A stretch of 64,000 nt of DNA from Prevotella denticola (GCF_900454835.1 NZ_UGTM01000001.1:1550501-1614500), one strand, 5' to 3'; positions 36,744 through 47,343 are shown, counted from the stretch's first letter. Translations and numbers: made by a program. Notes: generated by a model not told the origin, from the letters alone.

Positions 36744-38075
36744 ATGAAAAGAATCGTAATATTGGGTGCCGGCGAGAGCGGAGCCGGTGCAGCCGTACTG
36801 GCAAAGAAGGAAGGATTCGATGTGTTCGTTTCCGATATGTCCGCCATCAAGGACAAATACAAGAAGCTGCTCGACAACCATGGCATCGAATGGGAAGAGG
36901 GGCACCATACGGAAGAGAAAATCCTCAATGCCGACGAGGTCATCAAGAGCCCGGGCATTCCCAAAGAAGCCCCGATGATCAGAAAACTCATGGAACAGGG
37001 CACACACATCATCAGCGAGATTGAATTCGCCGGCCGGTATACCGATGCCAAGATGATCTGCATCACGGGCAGCAATGGGAAAACGACCACGACAAGCCTC
37101 ATCTATCATATCTTCACGAATGCAGGCTATGATGCCGGGCTGGCCGGGAACATCGGCAACAGCCTTGCCCTGCAGGTTGCAGAAGACCCGCACGAATACT
37201 ACATCATCGAGCTGAGCAGCTTCCAGCTGGACAATATGTATGACTTCCGCGCCAACATCGCCATCCTGCTCAACATCACCCCGGACCATCTGGACCGCTA
37301 CGACTACAAATTCGAGAACTATGCCGACGCCAAGATGCGAATCATCCAGAACCAGACTGCCGAAGACAGCTTCATCTACTGGAACGACGACCCTGTCATC
37401 AAGAAAGAACTGGAGAAATTCGACGTACATGCCGTATGCTATCCTTTCTCAGAACTGAAGGAGAACGGCAGCATCGGTTACATCGAGGAGGGACAGTACA
37501 AGATAGAGAAGCCCGAACCTTTCAACATGGAGCAGGAAGACCTCTCGCTGACAGGCCGTCACAACATCTACAATTCGCTGGCAGCAGGCATCGCCTCGGA
37601 CATCAGCGGCATCAAGAAGGAGAACATACGCAAGAGCCTGGGCGACTTCCCCGGCGTGGAGCACCGGTTGGAAAAAGTCTGCAAGGTGGCAGGCGTGCAG
37701 TATATCAACGACTCCAAGGCGACCAATGTCGATGCCTGCTGGTATGCACTGGAAAGCATGCGCACACCGACCATCCTCATCCTCGGCGGCAAGGACAAAG
37801 GAAACGACTACAACGCCATCAAGGACCTGGTGAAGGAAAAGTGTACAGGCATCGTCTATCTGGGTGCCGACAACAGGAAACTGCACGAGAACTTCGACGG
37901 GCTCGGCATTCCCGTGCGCGACACCCACTCCATGAAGGACTGCGTGGCGGCCTGCACTGAAATGGCAAAGCCGGGGGACACGGTACTGCTGAGTCCCTGC
38001 TGTGCCAGCTTCGACCTTTTCAAGAACATGGAAGACCGAGGCGACCAGTTCAAGAGCCTTGTGAGGGCCTTATAG
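36744..38075 (+). CDS. murD: UDP-MurNAc-L-alanine:D-glutamate ligase MurD
   Basis: 443 residues. IVILGAGESGAGAAVLAKK binds the nucleotide, CITGSNGKTTTTSLIYH is the ATP loop, and LILGGKDKGNDYNAI and LLSPCCASFDLFKNMEDRG are C-terminal family signatures. It adds D-glutamate to UDP-MurNAc-L-Ala. A purine-rich AAGGAAAGG lies just upstream of the ATG, after the palindrome array. Confidence 0.95.
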   Translation: MKRIVILGAGESGAGAAVLAKKEGFDVFVSDMSAIKDKYKKLLDNHGIEWEEGHHTEEKILNADEVIKSPGIPKEAPMIRKLMEQGTHIISEIEFAGRYTDAKMICITGSNGKTTTTSLIYHIFTNAGYDAGLAGNIGNSLALQVAEDPHEYYIIELSSFQLDNMYDFRANIAILLNITPDHLDRYDYKFENYADAKMRIIQNQTAEDSFIYWNDDPVIKKELEKFDVHAVCYPFSELKENGSIGYIEEGQYKIEKPEPFNMEQEDLSLTGRHNIYNSLAAGIASDISGIKKENIRKSLGDFPGVEHRLEKVCKVAGVQYINDSKATNVDACWYALESMRTPTILILGGKDKGNDYNAIKDLVKEKCTGIVYLGADNRKLHENFDGLGIPVRDTHSMKDCVAACTEMAKPGDTVLLSPCCASFDLFKNMEDRGDQFKSLVRAL

Positions 38076-38118
38076 GGACTGAGTCATAGCTGCCATCCTC
38101 AAAGGAAAAGAAAAAACA

Positions 38119-39408
38119 ATGAAGAATAAATCTCTCGGCAATCTGTTCAAGGGCGACAAGGTCATCTGGATGGTCTTCTTCTTCCTGTGTATCATCAGCA
38201 TCATCGAGGTCTACTCGGCATCCAGCTCGCTGTCATACACAGGAGGAAACTACTGGAGTCCCATCATCTACCATTGCAGCATCCTTCTTGTGGGAATAGT
38301 GCTGATGGTAATCGTACTGAACATCAAGTGCCGTTACTTCAAACTCGCTACCCCCATCTTTCTGGGGTTATCGGTCATAATGCTCCTGTGGGTGCTTTTC
38401 GCCGGACAGAGCACCAACGGCGCAAGCCGCTGGATCAGTTTTGCAGGCATACAGTTCCAGCCATCCGAACTGGCAAAAGGAGCTTTGGTGCTGGCTGTGG
38501 CGCAGGTACTCAGTGCAATGCAGACCGACCACGGTGCCGACCGCAAGGCGTTCAAGTACATCATGTGGCTATCCGGCATCATCATCGGACTGATTCTCTT
38601 CGAGAACCTTTCCACAGCCATGCTCATCGGCCTGACTGTGATTCTCATGATGTTCGTGGGACGAGTGCCCTTCAACCAGGTGGGACGGCTGATCGGCATC
38701 ATCGTACTGGCGGGAGTCTTCCTGTTGTCCATGGTCATGCTGGTCGGCGACGACAAGAAAGCAGCTGACGATCTGCCCGCCAGACAGAACCTCACCGAAC
38801 AGACTGCCGCCGCACGGCAGGAAGCACAGTCGCCGGGGTTCTTCGGCAAGCTGCTGCACCGTGCTGACACGTGGAAAGCACGTGTCAAGAAATTCTTCAA
38901 CAACGAATATGTCGCACCCAAGGATTACGACCTCGACAAAGATGCACAGGTAGCACATGCCAACATCGCCATCGCCTCATCAGATGTCGTAGGAAAAGGG
39001 CCGGGAAACTCCAACGAGCGCGACTTCCTGTCGCAGGCCTTCTCCGACTTCATCTATGCGATCATCATCGAAGAGATGGGCATACAAGGTGCCGTGTTTG
39101 TGGCGTTCCTCTACATCATCCTCCTTTTCAGGACAGGAATCATAGCCAACCGGTGTGAGAACTCCTTCCCGGCATTCCTCGCCATGGGCATCGCCTTTCT
39201 GCTGGTTACACAGGCCCTGTTCAATATGCTGGTGGCCGTCGGACTGGCACCCGTGACAGGACAGCCGCTTCCGCTCATCAGCAAGGGCGGCACCTCTACC
39301 ATCATCAACTGCGTCTACATCGGCGTCATACTGAGCGTCAGCCGCTCGGCAAGGAAGAAAAAAGACGAGAGAACATCGCCGGGCGGCCTCTCCAAGGTGG
39401 CAGCCTGA
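38119..39408 (+). CDS. ftsW: Division-specific peptidoglycan polymerase FtsW
   Basis: 429 residues of the SEDS family with about ten membrane helices. ISIIEVYSASSSLSY, GASRWISFAGIQFQPSELAK and the C-terminal GLAPVTGQPLPLISKGG are diagnostic. A large extracytoplasmic loop at about residues 215-300 is longer than in proteobacteria. It polymerises septal glycan from lipid II with FtsI. Confidence 0.95.
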   Translation: MKNKSLGNLFKGDKVIWMVFFFLCIISIIEVYSASSSLSYTGGNYWSPIIYHCSILLVGIVLMVIVLNIKCRYFKLATPIFLGLSVIMLLWVLFAGQSTNGASRWISFAGIQFQPSELAKGALVLAVAQVLSAMQTDHGADRKAFKYIMWLSGIIIGLILFENLSTAMLIGLTVILMMFVGRVPFNQVGRLIGIIVLAGVFLLSMVMLVGDDKKAADDLPARQNLTEQTAAARQEAQSPGFFGKLLHRADTWKARVKKFFNNEYVAPKDYDLDKDAQVAHANIAIASSDVVGKGPGNSNERDFLSQAFSDFIYAIIIEEMGIQGAVFVAFLYIILLFRTGIIANRCENSFPAFLAMGIAFLLVTQALFNMLVAVGLAPVTGQPLPLISKGGTSTIINCVYIGVILSVSRSARKKKDERTSPGGLSKVAA

Positions 39409-39440
39409 AGTGTTGAGAAGTCTAAAAAGAAAACTGAAAG

Positions 39441-39472
39441 TTGGAGGAAGACGAAAAAATTGATTACCTTTG
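39441..39472 (+). promoter_or_regulatory. Internal promoter upstream of murG
   Basis: TTG (39441-39443), 21 bases, TACCTTTG (39465-39472) in the 85-base ftsW-murG gap; ATG 39494 is 21 bases further. It would allow murG-ftsZ expression independent of the mraZ promoter. Confidence 0.6.
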
Positions 39473-39493
39473 TAGGTTATAAGGAAGATTAGA

Positions 39494-40600
39494 ATGGACA
39501 AGGAATTAAGAATCATCATCAGCGGCGGCGGAACGGGAGGACATATCTTCCCGGCTGTATCGATTGCCAATGCCATCAAGGCGAAGCACCCGGAAGCGGA
39601 AATCCTCTTCGTGGGTGCGGAAGGACGAATGGAGATGCAACGCGTCCCGGCTGCCGGCTACGAGATAAAGGGACTGCCGATCAAGGGATTTGACCGCACA
39701 CACAAGCTGAAGAACCTTGAAGTATTGTTCAAGCTCTGGAAGAGCCTGCGCATGGCACGGGAAATCATCAAGGACTTCAAACCGCAGGTAGCTGTGGGTG
39801 TGGGCGGATATGCCAGCGGTGCAACCCTCTATGAATGTGCCAAGATGGGAATCCCCTGCCTGATTCAGGAGCAGAACTCCTACGCCGGTGTCACCAACAA
39901 GCTGCTGGCGAAACGTGTGGAGAAAATCTGTGTAGCCTACGAAGGCATGGACCGTTTCTTCCCTGCCGGGAAGATTATCCTGACAGGCAATCCGGTCCGC
40001 CAGAACGTCCTCTCTACTCCACTCTCGACAGGAGAGGCACGCAAGAGCTTCGGACTGGACCCGGAGCGAAAGACGGTTCTCCTCGTCGGAGGCAGCCTCG
40101 GCGCACGGACAATCAACCGTTCCGTCATGGAGCATCTTGACCTTGTTACCGACACCGACGTGCAGTTCATCTGGCAGACAGGCAAGTTCTACAACCAGCA
40201 GGTCATGGACTTCATGAAGGGCAGGGAACTGCCGAACCTGAAAATCATGGACTTCATTGGTGACATGGGGGCTGCCTACAAGGCCTCCGACCTGGTCATC
40301 AGCCGTGCCGGAGCAAGCTCAATCAGCGAATTCCAGCTCATCGGGAAGCCGGTCATTCTTGTTCCCAGTCCGAATGTAGCGGAAGACCACCAGACAAAGA
40401 ACGCCATGGCGCTTGTCGACAAAGAGGCTGCACTCTGCGTAAGGGACGCCGATGCGCCAGACACTTTACTGAAGCTCGCACTTGAAACGATTGCCGACGA
40501 CAAGAAGCTGAAAGCCCTGGGTGAGAACGCAAGAAAGATGGGACTTCAGAATGCTGCCGACGTGATTGCAGACGAAGTACTCGGTCTCGTCAAGGACTGA
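39494..40600 (+). CDS. murG: Lipid II synthase MurG
   Basis: 368 residues, GT28 glycosyltransferase. IISGGGTGGHIFPAVSIANA is the N-terminal glycine loop, GVGGYASGATLYECAKMGIP and HEQNSYAG-like LIQEQNSYAGVTN follow, and LVISRAGASSISEFQLIGKP binds UDP-GlcNAc. It adds GlcNAc to lipid I on the cytoplasmic face. Confidence 0.95.
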   Translation: MDKELRIIISGGGTGGHIFPAVSIANAIKAKHPEAEILFVGAEGRMEMQRVPAAGYEIKGLPIKGFDRTHKLKNLEVLFKLWKSLRMAREIIKDFKPQVAVGVGGYASGATLYECAKMGIPCLIQEQNSYAGVTNKLLAKRVEKICVAYEGMDRFFPAGKIILTGNPVRQNVLSTPLSTGEARKSFGLDPERKTVLLVGGSLGARTINRSVMEHLDLVTDTDVQFIWQTGKFYNQQVMDFMKGRELPNLKIMDFIGDMGAAYKASDLVISRAGASSISEFQLIGKPVILVPSPNVAEDHQTKNAMALVDKEAALCVRDADAPDTLLKLALETIADDKKLKALGENARKMGLQNAADVIADEVLGLVKD

Positions 40601-40734
40601 CACCCTGCCTTCCCAGCCGGTTTTTCCTCCATCCTCCCCGCAACAGTCCACGCCGTCCACACTTCTGACGTACCGCCTCAGAGGCTTTCCCATTCAGGCA
40701 GACTGCAAACAAAAGAAAAAGAACAAACAAGAAC

Positions 40735-42111
40735 ATGGAACTCAAAGATATCAAATCAGTTTATTTTATCGGTGCCGGCGGCATCGGCATGAGTGCGATT
40801 GCCCGTTACTTCCTCCACAGAAAGCTGACGGTGGCCGGCTACGACAAGACACCATCTGAACTGACCCGCCAGCTGGAAAAAGAAGGGATGGATATCCACT
40901 ATGAAGAGAATGTCGGGCTCATTCCGGAAGAATGCAGGAAGCCGGCATCGACACTGGTTGTCTTCACGCCCGCCATTCCGGCTTCCCATGCGGAACTGGT
41001 TTACTTCCATGAGAACGGTTTTGAAATCCAGAAACGCGCACAGGTACTCGGCACGCTCACCCGCACACACAAAGGGCTTTGCTTTGCCGGTACACATGGA
41101 AAAACAACCACATCGACCATGTGCGCACACATCATGCATCAGAGCCATCTGGACTGCAATGCCTTCCTCGGCGGCATTTCCAAAAACTACGGCACCAATT
41201 ACATACTGTCCGACCGCAGCGACTTCGTCGTAATCGAGGCCGACGAGTTCGACAGGTCTTTCCACTGGCTTCGTCCCTGGATGAGCGTCATCACCTCTAC
41301 CGACCCTGACCATCTGGACATCTACGGAACGAAAGAGGCTTACCTCGAGAGTTTCCGCCATTATACGGAACTCATCCAGAAAGGCGGCGCACTCATTCTC
41401 CACAAGGGATTAGAGATGAAACAGCACGTACAGGAAGGCGTGAAAGTGTATGAGTACAGCCGGAACGATGGCGATTTCCACGCCGAGAATGTCCGTATAG
41501 CGGACGGCACCATCACCTTCGACTTCATCTCTCCTATAGAGAATGTCAAGGATGTCGAGCTGGGACAGCCCATTCCCATCAACATAGAGAACGGCATTGC
41601 CGCCATGGCCATGGCACAGCTCAACGGCTGCACGGCAAACGAGTTGCGCAGAGGCATGAAGACCTATGGCGGCGTGGACCGCCGTTTCGACTTCAAGATC
41701 AAAAACAGCCGGCACGTGTTCCTGTCCGACTATGCACATCATCCGAAGGAAATCCTCCAGAGCGCAAAGAGTCTGAAGGAACTTTATCCGGACAGAAAGG
41801 TCACCGTAATTTTCCAGCCGCATCTTTATTCCCGTACGCGTGACTTCTACAAGGACTTCGCCGGTGCGCTCAGTCATTTTGACGAGGTCATTCTCACAGA
41901 AATCTATCCTGCACGTGAAGAGCCGATTCCGGGCGTTACCAGCAGCCTCATCTACGACAACCTCCGTCCCGGTGTAGAGAAACAGATGATCAAGAAAGAT
42001 GATGTACTCGACTTTGTCAGGTCGCGCGACTTTGACGTGCTGGTTGTTCTGGGTGCCGGGAATCTCGACAACTATGTTCCGCAGATTACGAAGCTGCTCA
42101 ACGAAAAATAA
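40735..42111 (+). CDS. murC: UDP-MurNAc:L-alanine ligase MurC
   Basis: 458 residues. YFIGAGGIGMSAIARYFLH binds UDP-MurNAc, CFAGTHGKTTTSTMCAH is the ATP loop, and DYAHHPKEI and FQPHLYSRTRDF are C-terminal signatures. It attaches L-alanine, the first peptide residue. The 134-base gap after murG contains no gene. Confidence 0.95.
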   Translation: MELKDIKSVYFIGAGGIGMSAIARYFLHRKLTVAGYDKTPSELTRQLEKEGMDIHYEENVGLIPEECRKPASTLVVFTPAIPASHAELVYFHENGFEIQKRAQVLGTLTRTHKGLCFAGTHGKTTTSTMCAHIMHQSHLDCNAFLGGISKNYGTNYILSDRSDFVVIEADEFDRSFHWLRPWMSVITSTDPDHLDIYGTKEAYLESFRHYTELIQKGGALILHKGLEMKQHVQEGVKVYEYSRNDGDFHAENVRIADGTITFDFISPIENVKDVELGQPIPINIENGIAAMAMAQLNGCTANELRRGMKTYGGVDRRFDFKIKNSRHVFLSDYAHHPKEILQSAKSLKELYPDRKVTVIFQPHLYSRTRDFYKDFAGALSHFDEVILTEIYPAREEPIPGVTSSLIYDNLRPGVEKQMIKKDDVLDFVRSRDFDVLVVLGAGNLDNYVPQITKLLNEK

Positions 42112-42158
42112 AAAATAAGGAGGAAAGAACTCAGGGTCTTTCAAACAAGCGAGAAGGT

Positions 42159-43097
42159 ATGTACATTCACTGGAAAAGAATCATCATCACTGCGCTGGAC
42201 ATCGTGCTGGCAGTATATCTCGTCATGGCTGTCACCTCATGGAACAGACCCGATGAGAGTAAGCTGGTGTGTTCCAAGGTGAACATCAACATATCCGACT
42301 CCAACAACGCAGGTTTCCTTACTGCGGGAGAGATAAAGCGGATTTTAGAGAAGGACCATCTTTATCCTCTCAACAGGAAGATGTCCAGCATCAATCCGCG
42401 CGACATAGAAGAAGCTCTGAAAGTGGGGCCCTTCGTCAAGACGGCAGAATGCTACAAGACGAAGAATGGACACATCAACATCAGCATTACACAGCGTATG
42501 CCGATTATCCGCATCAAGAGCAACCGCGGAGCCGACTTCTATCTTGACGACAATGGCGGTATCCTTCCCAACTCCAAATACACGAGCGACCTGATCATCG
42601 CAACGGGCAACATTGACAACGACTTCGCACGGCTCTACATTGCACCTCTTGCCAAGGCCATCAGCGACTCACCGCTATGGCTGAACCAGATTGAGCAGAT
42701 CAATGTCCTGCCGGACAGAGGAATAGAATTAGTCCCACGTGTCGGCGACCATATCATCTTCATCGGACACCTGCCGCAGAACACGGGACCATGGACACGA
42801 AAACATGAGATTGCCCTCTTCGTAACGAAGAAACTGTCACGGCTCGAGAAATTTTATCGGTATGGTCTCTCGCAGGCGGGATGGAACAAATATGCTTACA
42901 TCGACATAGAGTTCGACAACCAGATCATCTGCAAGCGGAGGGATGCAAAAGCCGAAGAAGCTGAAGAAAAAGAACTGACAAAAGAAGAGAAAGCCGAAAC
43001 GTCTGAGAACAGGCAACGGACAGAAAAGGAAGAAAGAGAGAAAGCCAGGAAAGAAGTAGAACGGCAGGAACACGCAGCAGACGGTCCTACGGAATAA
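42159..43097 (+). CDS. ftsQ: Division protein FtsQ
   Basis: 312 residues: a membrane helix at about residues 8-27, a POTRA-like segment (NAGFLTAGEIKRILEKDHLY and DIEEALKVGPFVKTAECYKT) and the following FtsQ/DivIB domain. The last 50-60 residues are almost entirely K, E, A and R, an unusually long charged periplasmic tail. Position between murC and ftsA is standard. Confidence 0.92.
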   Translation: MYIHWKRIIITALDIVLAVYLVMAVTSWNRPDESKLVCSKVNINISDSNNAGFLTAGEIKRILEKDHLYPLNRKMSSINPRDIEEALKVGPFVKTAECYKTKNGHINISITQRMPIIRIKSNRGADFYLDDNGGILPNSKYTSDLIIATGNIDNDFARLYIAPLAKAISDSPLWLNQIEQINVLPDRGIELVPRVGDHIIFIGHLPQNTGPWTRKHEIALFVTKKLSRLEKFYRYGLSQAGWNKYAYIDIEFDNQIICKRRDAKAEEAEEKELTKEEKAETSENRQRTEKEEREKARKEVERQEHAADGPTE

Positions 43098-43151
43098 GAG
43101 ACGGATATTCAAAAGAACATCAAAACAAGGAATACATAATACTTAACGAAT

Positions 43152-44600
43152 ATGGCAGAGTTCATAGTAGCCATTGAATTAGGCTCATCAAAGATTACGG
43201 GAATCGCTGGCAAAAAGAATCTTGACGGCAGCATCTCCGTACTTGCCGTTGTAAAGGAAGATGCCTCACAGTGCATCAGGAAAGGTGTCGTCTACAACAT
43301 CGACAAGACGGGACAGTGCCTTACCGGCATCATCAACAAACTGAGGAAACAACTGAAATACGAGATTTCCCAGGTCTACGTGGGCGTGGGAGGACAGTCC
43401 ATACGCAGCGTACGCAACGTCATCATCAAAGACCTGCCCACTGACACCATCATCACATCGGACATGATCAACGAACTGATGGATGCCAACCGAAACATGA
43501 CCTATCCGGAGCAGGAAATCCTTGATGCGGCCACTCAGGAATACAAAGTCGACAACCAGTACTCCCTCGATCCTGTGGGCATCAAGGCAACACGGCTGGA
43601 GGGAAACTTCCTCAACATTCTCTGGCGCAAGGCGTTCTACGACAATCTGAACAACTGCTTTGAAAAGGCCGGAATCTCCATTGCCGAGATGTATCTTGCT
43701 CCGCTGGCCCTGGCAGATGCCGTATTGAGCGAGGCGGAAAAACGCGGCGGATGCGTGCTGGTCGACCTGGGTGCTGATACGACGACCGTTTCCGTCTACT
43801 TCAAGAACATTCTCCGCCATCTGGCAGTCATCCCACTGGGAGGCAACAACATTACAAAAGATATTGCGAGCCTGCAGATGGAAGAAAAGGATGCGGAAGC
43901 GATGAAGCTCAAGTACGGTTCCGCTTACACAGAAAACAACGACATCGACAACAACCTGAAATACTCCATTGATGCAGAACGCAGCGTTGACAGCCGCAAG
44001 TTCATCGAGATTGTGGAAGCACGTGTGGATGAAATCATCGAGAACGTGTGGTATCAGGTTCCGTCCGATTATACCGACAAGCTGCTCGGTGGAGTCATCC
44101 TCACAGGCGGCGGCATGAATCTGAAGAACATAGAACGCTGTGTCCGCAATATCACACATATAGACAAGGTGCGCAAAGCGAACTTCGTCACACAGACCAT
44201 AACTTCCAGCAATGCCGACATCACTGCCAAGCATGGCGATATGAACACAGTACTCGGTCTGCTTGCCAAGGGGGACATGAACTGCGCCGGTGCGGCCTAC
44301 AACCCGTCACAGAACAGTCTCTTCAACAGCAACGATGTGGCCGTGGGTGTCCCTGCCGACTCCTATACTCCGTCAGCCGCCAGCCGTCAGGGACAAGGTA
44401 TTGTCCCGACACCGGAGGAGAAGAAGAAAGCAGAGGCTGAACGCCGCAAGCGTGAGGAAGAAGAACGGAAACAGCGTGAAGAAGAGGAAGCAAGAGCACT
44501 TGAACTGGAAGAAGAGAAACGCCGCAACAGCTTCTGGCACAAGTTCACACGCAAAGCAAAGGAGTTCGGAAAGAAAATTATCGACGAAGAAGACGAATAA
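43152..44600 (+). CDS. ftsA: Division protein FtsA
   Basis: 482 residues of the actin-like ATPase family. FIVAIELGSSKITGIAGK is the phosphate-binding start, GCVLVDLGADTTTVSVYF the second phosphate loop and GVILTGGGMNLKNIERCV the adenosine region. A charged linker (about residues 425-465, rich in E, K and R) leads to a C-terminal amphipathic helix FWHKFTRKAKEFGKK for membrane attachment. It tethers FtsZ to the membrane. Confidence 0.95.
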   Translation: MAEFIVAIELGSSKITGIAGKKNLDGSISVLAVVKEDASQCIRKGVVYNIDKTGQCLTGIINKLRKQLKYEISQVYVGVGGQSIRSVRNVIIKDLPTDTIITSDMINELMDANRNMTYPEQEILDAATQEYKVDNQYSLDPVGIKATRLEGNFLNILWRKAFYDNLNNCFEKAGISIAEMYLAPLALADAVLSEAEKRGGCVLVDLGADTTTVSVYFKNILRHLAVIPLGGNNITKDIASLQMEEKDAEAMKLKYGSAYTENNDIDNNLKYSIDAERSVDSRKFIEIVEARVDEIIENVWYQVPSDYTDKLLGGVILTGGGMNLKNIERCVRNITHIDKVRKANFVTQTITSSNADITAKHGDMNTVLGLLAKGDMNCAGAAYNPSQNSLFNSNDVAVGVPADSYTPSAASRQGQGIVPTPEEKKKAEAERRKREEEERKQREEEEARALELEEEKRRNSFWHKFTRKAKEFGKKIIDEEDE

Positions 44601-44663
44601 ATTTCCCGGACTTCTACCTGCAACGAAAATATTGGTAACACATAATATAGACACTATACGGTT

Positions 44664-45988
44664 ATGGCAGACAACAAGAACAAAATAGACGTATTGGATT
44701 TCGATGATACCGATGTTGCCGACAGCATCATCAAGGTCATCGGTGTCGGTGGCGGTGGTGGAAACGCCGTGAACCACATGTACCGTGAAGGAATCCATGA
44801 AGTGACCTTCGTACTCTGCAACACAGATGCACAGGCGCTCAACGATTCCCCCGTACCAGTTCATCTCCAGCTGGGGAAGGAGGGTCTCGGGGCCGGCAAC
44901 CGCCCGGGCGGGCACGCCAGGCAGCAGAAGACACCATTGAAGACATCAAGCGTATGCTCGATGACGGTACGAAGATGGCATTCATCACAGCCGGCATGGG
45001 GGGCGGAACCGGTACGGGTGCAGCACCGGTCATTGCGCGTGTAAGCAAGGAACTGGGCATTCTCACCGTAGGTATCGTCACAATTCCTTTCCGATTCGAG
45101 GGAGCCAAGAAAATCGACCAGGCATTGGACGGTGTGGAGGAGATGGCAAAACACGTGGATGCTCTCCTCGTCATCAACAACGAGCGTCTGCGTGAAATCT
45201 ATCCGGAGCTGAGCCTGCTCAATGGTTTCCGCAAGGCCGATGACACGCTGAGTGTTGCCGCCAAGAGTATTGCAGAGATCATCACCGTCCACGGTATCGT
45301 GAACCTCGACTTCAATGATGTCAAGACAGTCCTCAAGGATGGCGGTGTAGCCATCATGTCAACCGGCTACGGCGAAGGAGAGGGCCGTGTCAAGCAGGCG
45401 ATTGAAGACGCACTCAACTCGCCGCTGCTCAACGACAACGATGTCTACAAAGCGAAGAAAATCCTGCTCTCCATCAACTTCAACAGTGACGACAAGGATA
45501 ACCCCGGCCTGACCATGGAGGAGATGGGCGATGTGACAGAGTTCATGAATCACTTCAGTGCCGACTTCGAGCTGAAATGGGGACTGGCCATTGACCCGGA
45601 ACTCGACAAGAAGGTCAAGGTTACTATCCTTGCAACAGGCTTCGGCATTGAGGATGTTGACGGTATGGGCAGCCATATCAAGAAGCAGACACAGGAAGAT
45701 GCCGTACGGCTTGCAGAGGAAGAAGAGAAGGCTGCCGAGCGCCGCGACCGCCGCGAACGTTTCTATAAGGACAACAACAACTCACAATACAAGCACCGTC
45801 CGCACATCTACCGTTTCACAGCCGACGAGCTCGACAACGAGGATGTTATCCTTGCTATTGAGAACACGCCGACCTACAAGCGCACGAAGCAGATGATCAA
45901 AGACATCAAGCGTATCAGCACACCTGAACAGGAAATCGAAGAAAACGAAAACAAAAATACCGAAAAAGGGGTCATCAGCTTTGTCTGA
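44664..45988 (+). CDS. ftsZ: Cell division GTPase FtsZ, frameshifted in this sequence
   Basis: Two overlapping frames together encode one FtsZ of 441 residues. The first (from ATG 44664) covers IKVIGVGGGGGNAVNHMYREG and GAGNRP. The second continues with ARQAAEDTIEDIKRMLDD, the tubulin signature GMGGGTGTGAAPVI and the rest of the GTPase and C-terminal domains. Restoring one base between 44907 and 44908 gives codons for P-E-R-A-R-Q, the expected FtsZ sequence; the site is the GC palindrome CGCCCGGGCG. As ftsZ is essential, a sequencing or assembly error is much more likely than a true mutation. FtsZ forms the division ring. Confidence 0.93.
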
Positions 45989-46011
45989 CAAGGATTGCCC
46001 TTGGTAGCCTA

Positions 46012-46077
46012 TGATAAATGACAGGCGGTGACAGGCACTGAAAAAAGTGTCTGTCACCGCCTGCCGTCATTTTATCA
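46012..46077. terminator. Long bidirectional terminator at the end of the dcw cluster
   Basis: TGATAAATGACAGGCGGTG and the following ACAGGCAC pair with GTGTCTGTCACC and GCCTGCCGTCATTTTATCA to give a stem of about 26 base pairs with few mismatches and an A-rich loop. It separates ftsZ from the convergent YeiH-type gene. Confidence 0.85.
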
Positions 46078-46108
46078 TCGCCTCCTCCAAAGAGCCAGTC
46101 AACCCTTC

Positions 46109-47143
46109 TCACAGTACCGGAACAAGGAACTTAGCCAGACAATAACCGCCGCCAATCAGCCAGCACCATAGAATCGCAGCCAGCAGGAACGGTTTGAAAC
46201 CGGCTTTCCTGAACTTGTCAATACTCGTCTCCGCACCCAGTGCCGACATCGCCATCGTCAGTAGGAACGTATCAAGTGTGTTGATGAAGGAAACGACACC
46301 TGCCGGCAGCAATGCCAGGGAATTGAAACCTATCACGACAAGGAAAAGCACAGCAAACCAAGGAACGGTAATCTTGCCATGTCTACCGTCCGTATCCATA
46401 CGCTCTTCCACATCCCTTGCCACGAAAAATGCAATGACAAGCAGCACAGGCACCAGCATCATCACACGGATCATCTTGACGATAATCGCCGAATTGCTCA
46501 CCGCAGCCCCCATGGCATTCCCGGCGCCGACGACGTGCGCCACCTCATGGATTGTCGATCCGGCGAAGACTCCCATCTGGTCTGCCGGCAGTTCGAACAC
46601 TCCTGCCCGATAAAGGACAGGATAGAGGAACATCGACAGCGTACCGAAAATAACCACCGTCGCCACAGCCACAGCCGTCTTATACGGCTTCGGACGAATA
46701 GCTCCGTCCACGCCCAGAACCGCTGCCGCACCGCAGATAGCACTCCCGCAGGCTGTCAGCAGGGCAATACTCCTGTCCATCCTCAGCAGCTTCCCCAACA
46801 CGATGCCCAGCAGAATCGTCCCGGAGACAATCACCGCATCGATGACGATAGCCGGAAGACCTACTGCCGCCACATCCTGGAATGTAAGCCGGAATCCATA
46901 AAGAATGATTCCGAAACGCAGCACACGCTTTCCACAGAAAGCTATGCCCGGCACCCAGGTCTCCGGAAGATTGTTGCGGAGACTGTTCGCATAGAGCATA
47001 CCCAGTACGATTCCCACAACCATCGGGCTCAGAGAGAGAGCCTTCACCCAGTTCATGTCGCCGATGTAGAAAGCTGCACAGGCGAACAAAGTAATCAGCA
47101 GTACACCATGCAGCATACTGCTCCGCTGTTCTGTCAATTTCAT
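46109..47143 (-). CDS. YeiH-family putative sulfate exporter
   Basis: A 344-residue membrane protein of the conserved hypothetical 698 family with about ten helices. NWVKALSLSPMVVGIVLGMLYANS near the start, CGSAICGAAAVLGVDG, and GSTIHEVAHVVGAGNAMG with its histidines are family hallmarks. Members are annotated as sulfate exporters, but transport activity is poorly tested. A TACTTTTG -7-like element lies at 47220-47213 on the minus strand. Confidence 0.85.
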   Translation of the reverse strand: MKLTEQRSSMLHGVLLITLFACAAFYIGDMNWVKALSLSPMVVGIVLGMLYANSLRNNLPETWVPGIAFCGKRVLRFGIILYGFRLTFQDVAAVGLPAIVIDAVIVSGTILLGIVLGKLLRMDRSIALLTACGSAICGAAAVLGVDGAIRPKPYKTAVAVATVVIFGTLSMFLYPVLYRAGVFELPADQMGVFAGSTIHEVAHVVGAGNAMGAAVSNSAIIVKMIRVMMLVPVLLVIAFFVARDVEERMDTDGRHGKITVPWFAVLFLVVIGFNSLALLPAGVVSFINTLDTFLLTMAMSALGAETSIDKFRKAGFKPFLLAAILWCWLIGGGYCLAKFLVPVL

Positions 47144-47343
47144 GTTATTCTTGTTATATGATAAAGATTAAAGTCACACGACAAATAAAGCAACGTAAAT
47201 GATACGGAATTGCAAAAGTACGAAAATAAAACGACTTCAACGGCATCGGAAACCACGAATATTCCGTCATCGCTGTACATTTCTGCGTCTGCCGCTGTAC
47301 TCAACACATACAGACAACATGGACTTACGCAGACATCGCAGAC

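Noticed and set aside
36105..37430. 441-codon minus-strand frame across mraY and murD
   Set aside because: Antisense to two well-conserved essential genes and running through the palindrome array; no motif.
44664..45988. Programmed frameshifting in ftsZ
   Set aside because: No slippery heptamer or downstream pseudoknot at the break, FtsZ is not known to use recoding, and a one-base loss in a GC palindrome is a simpler explanation.
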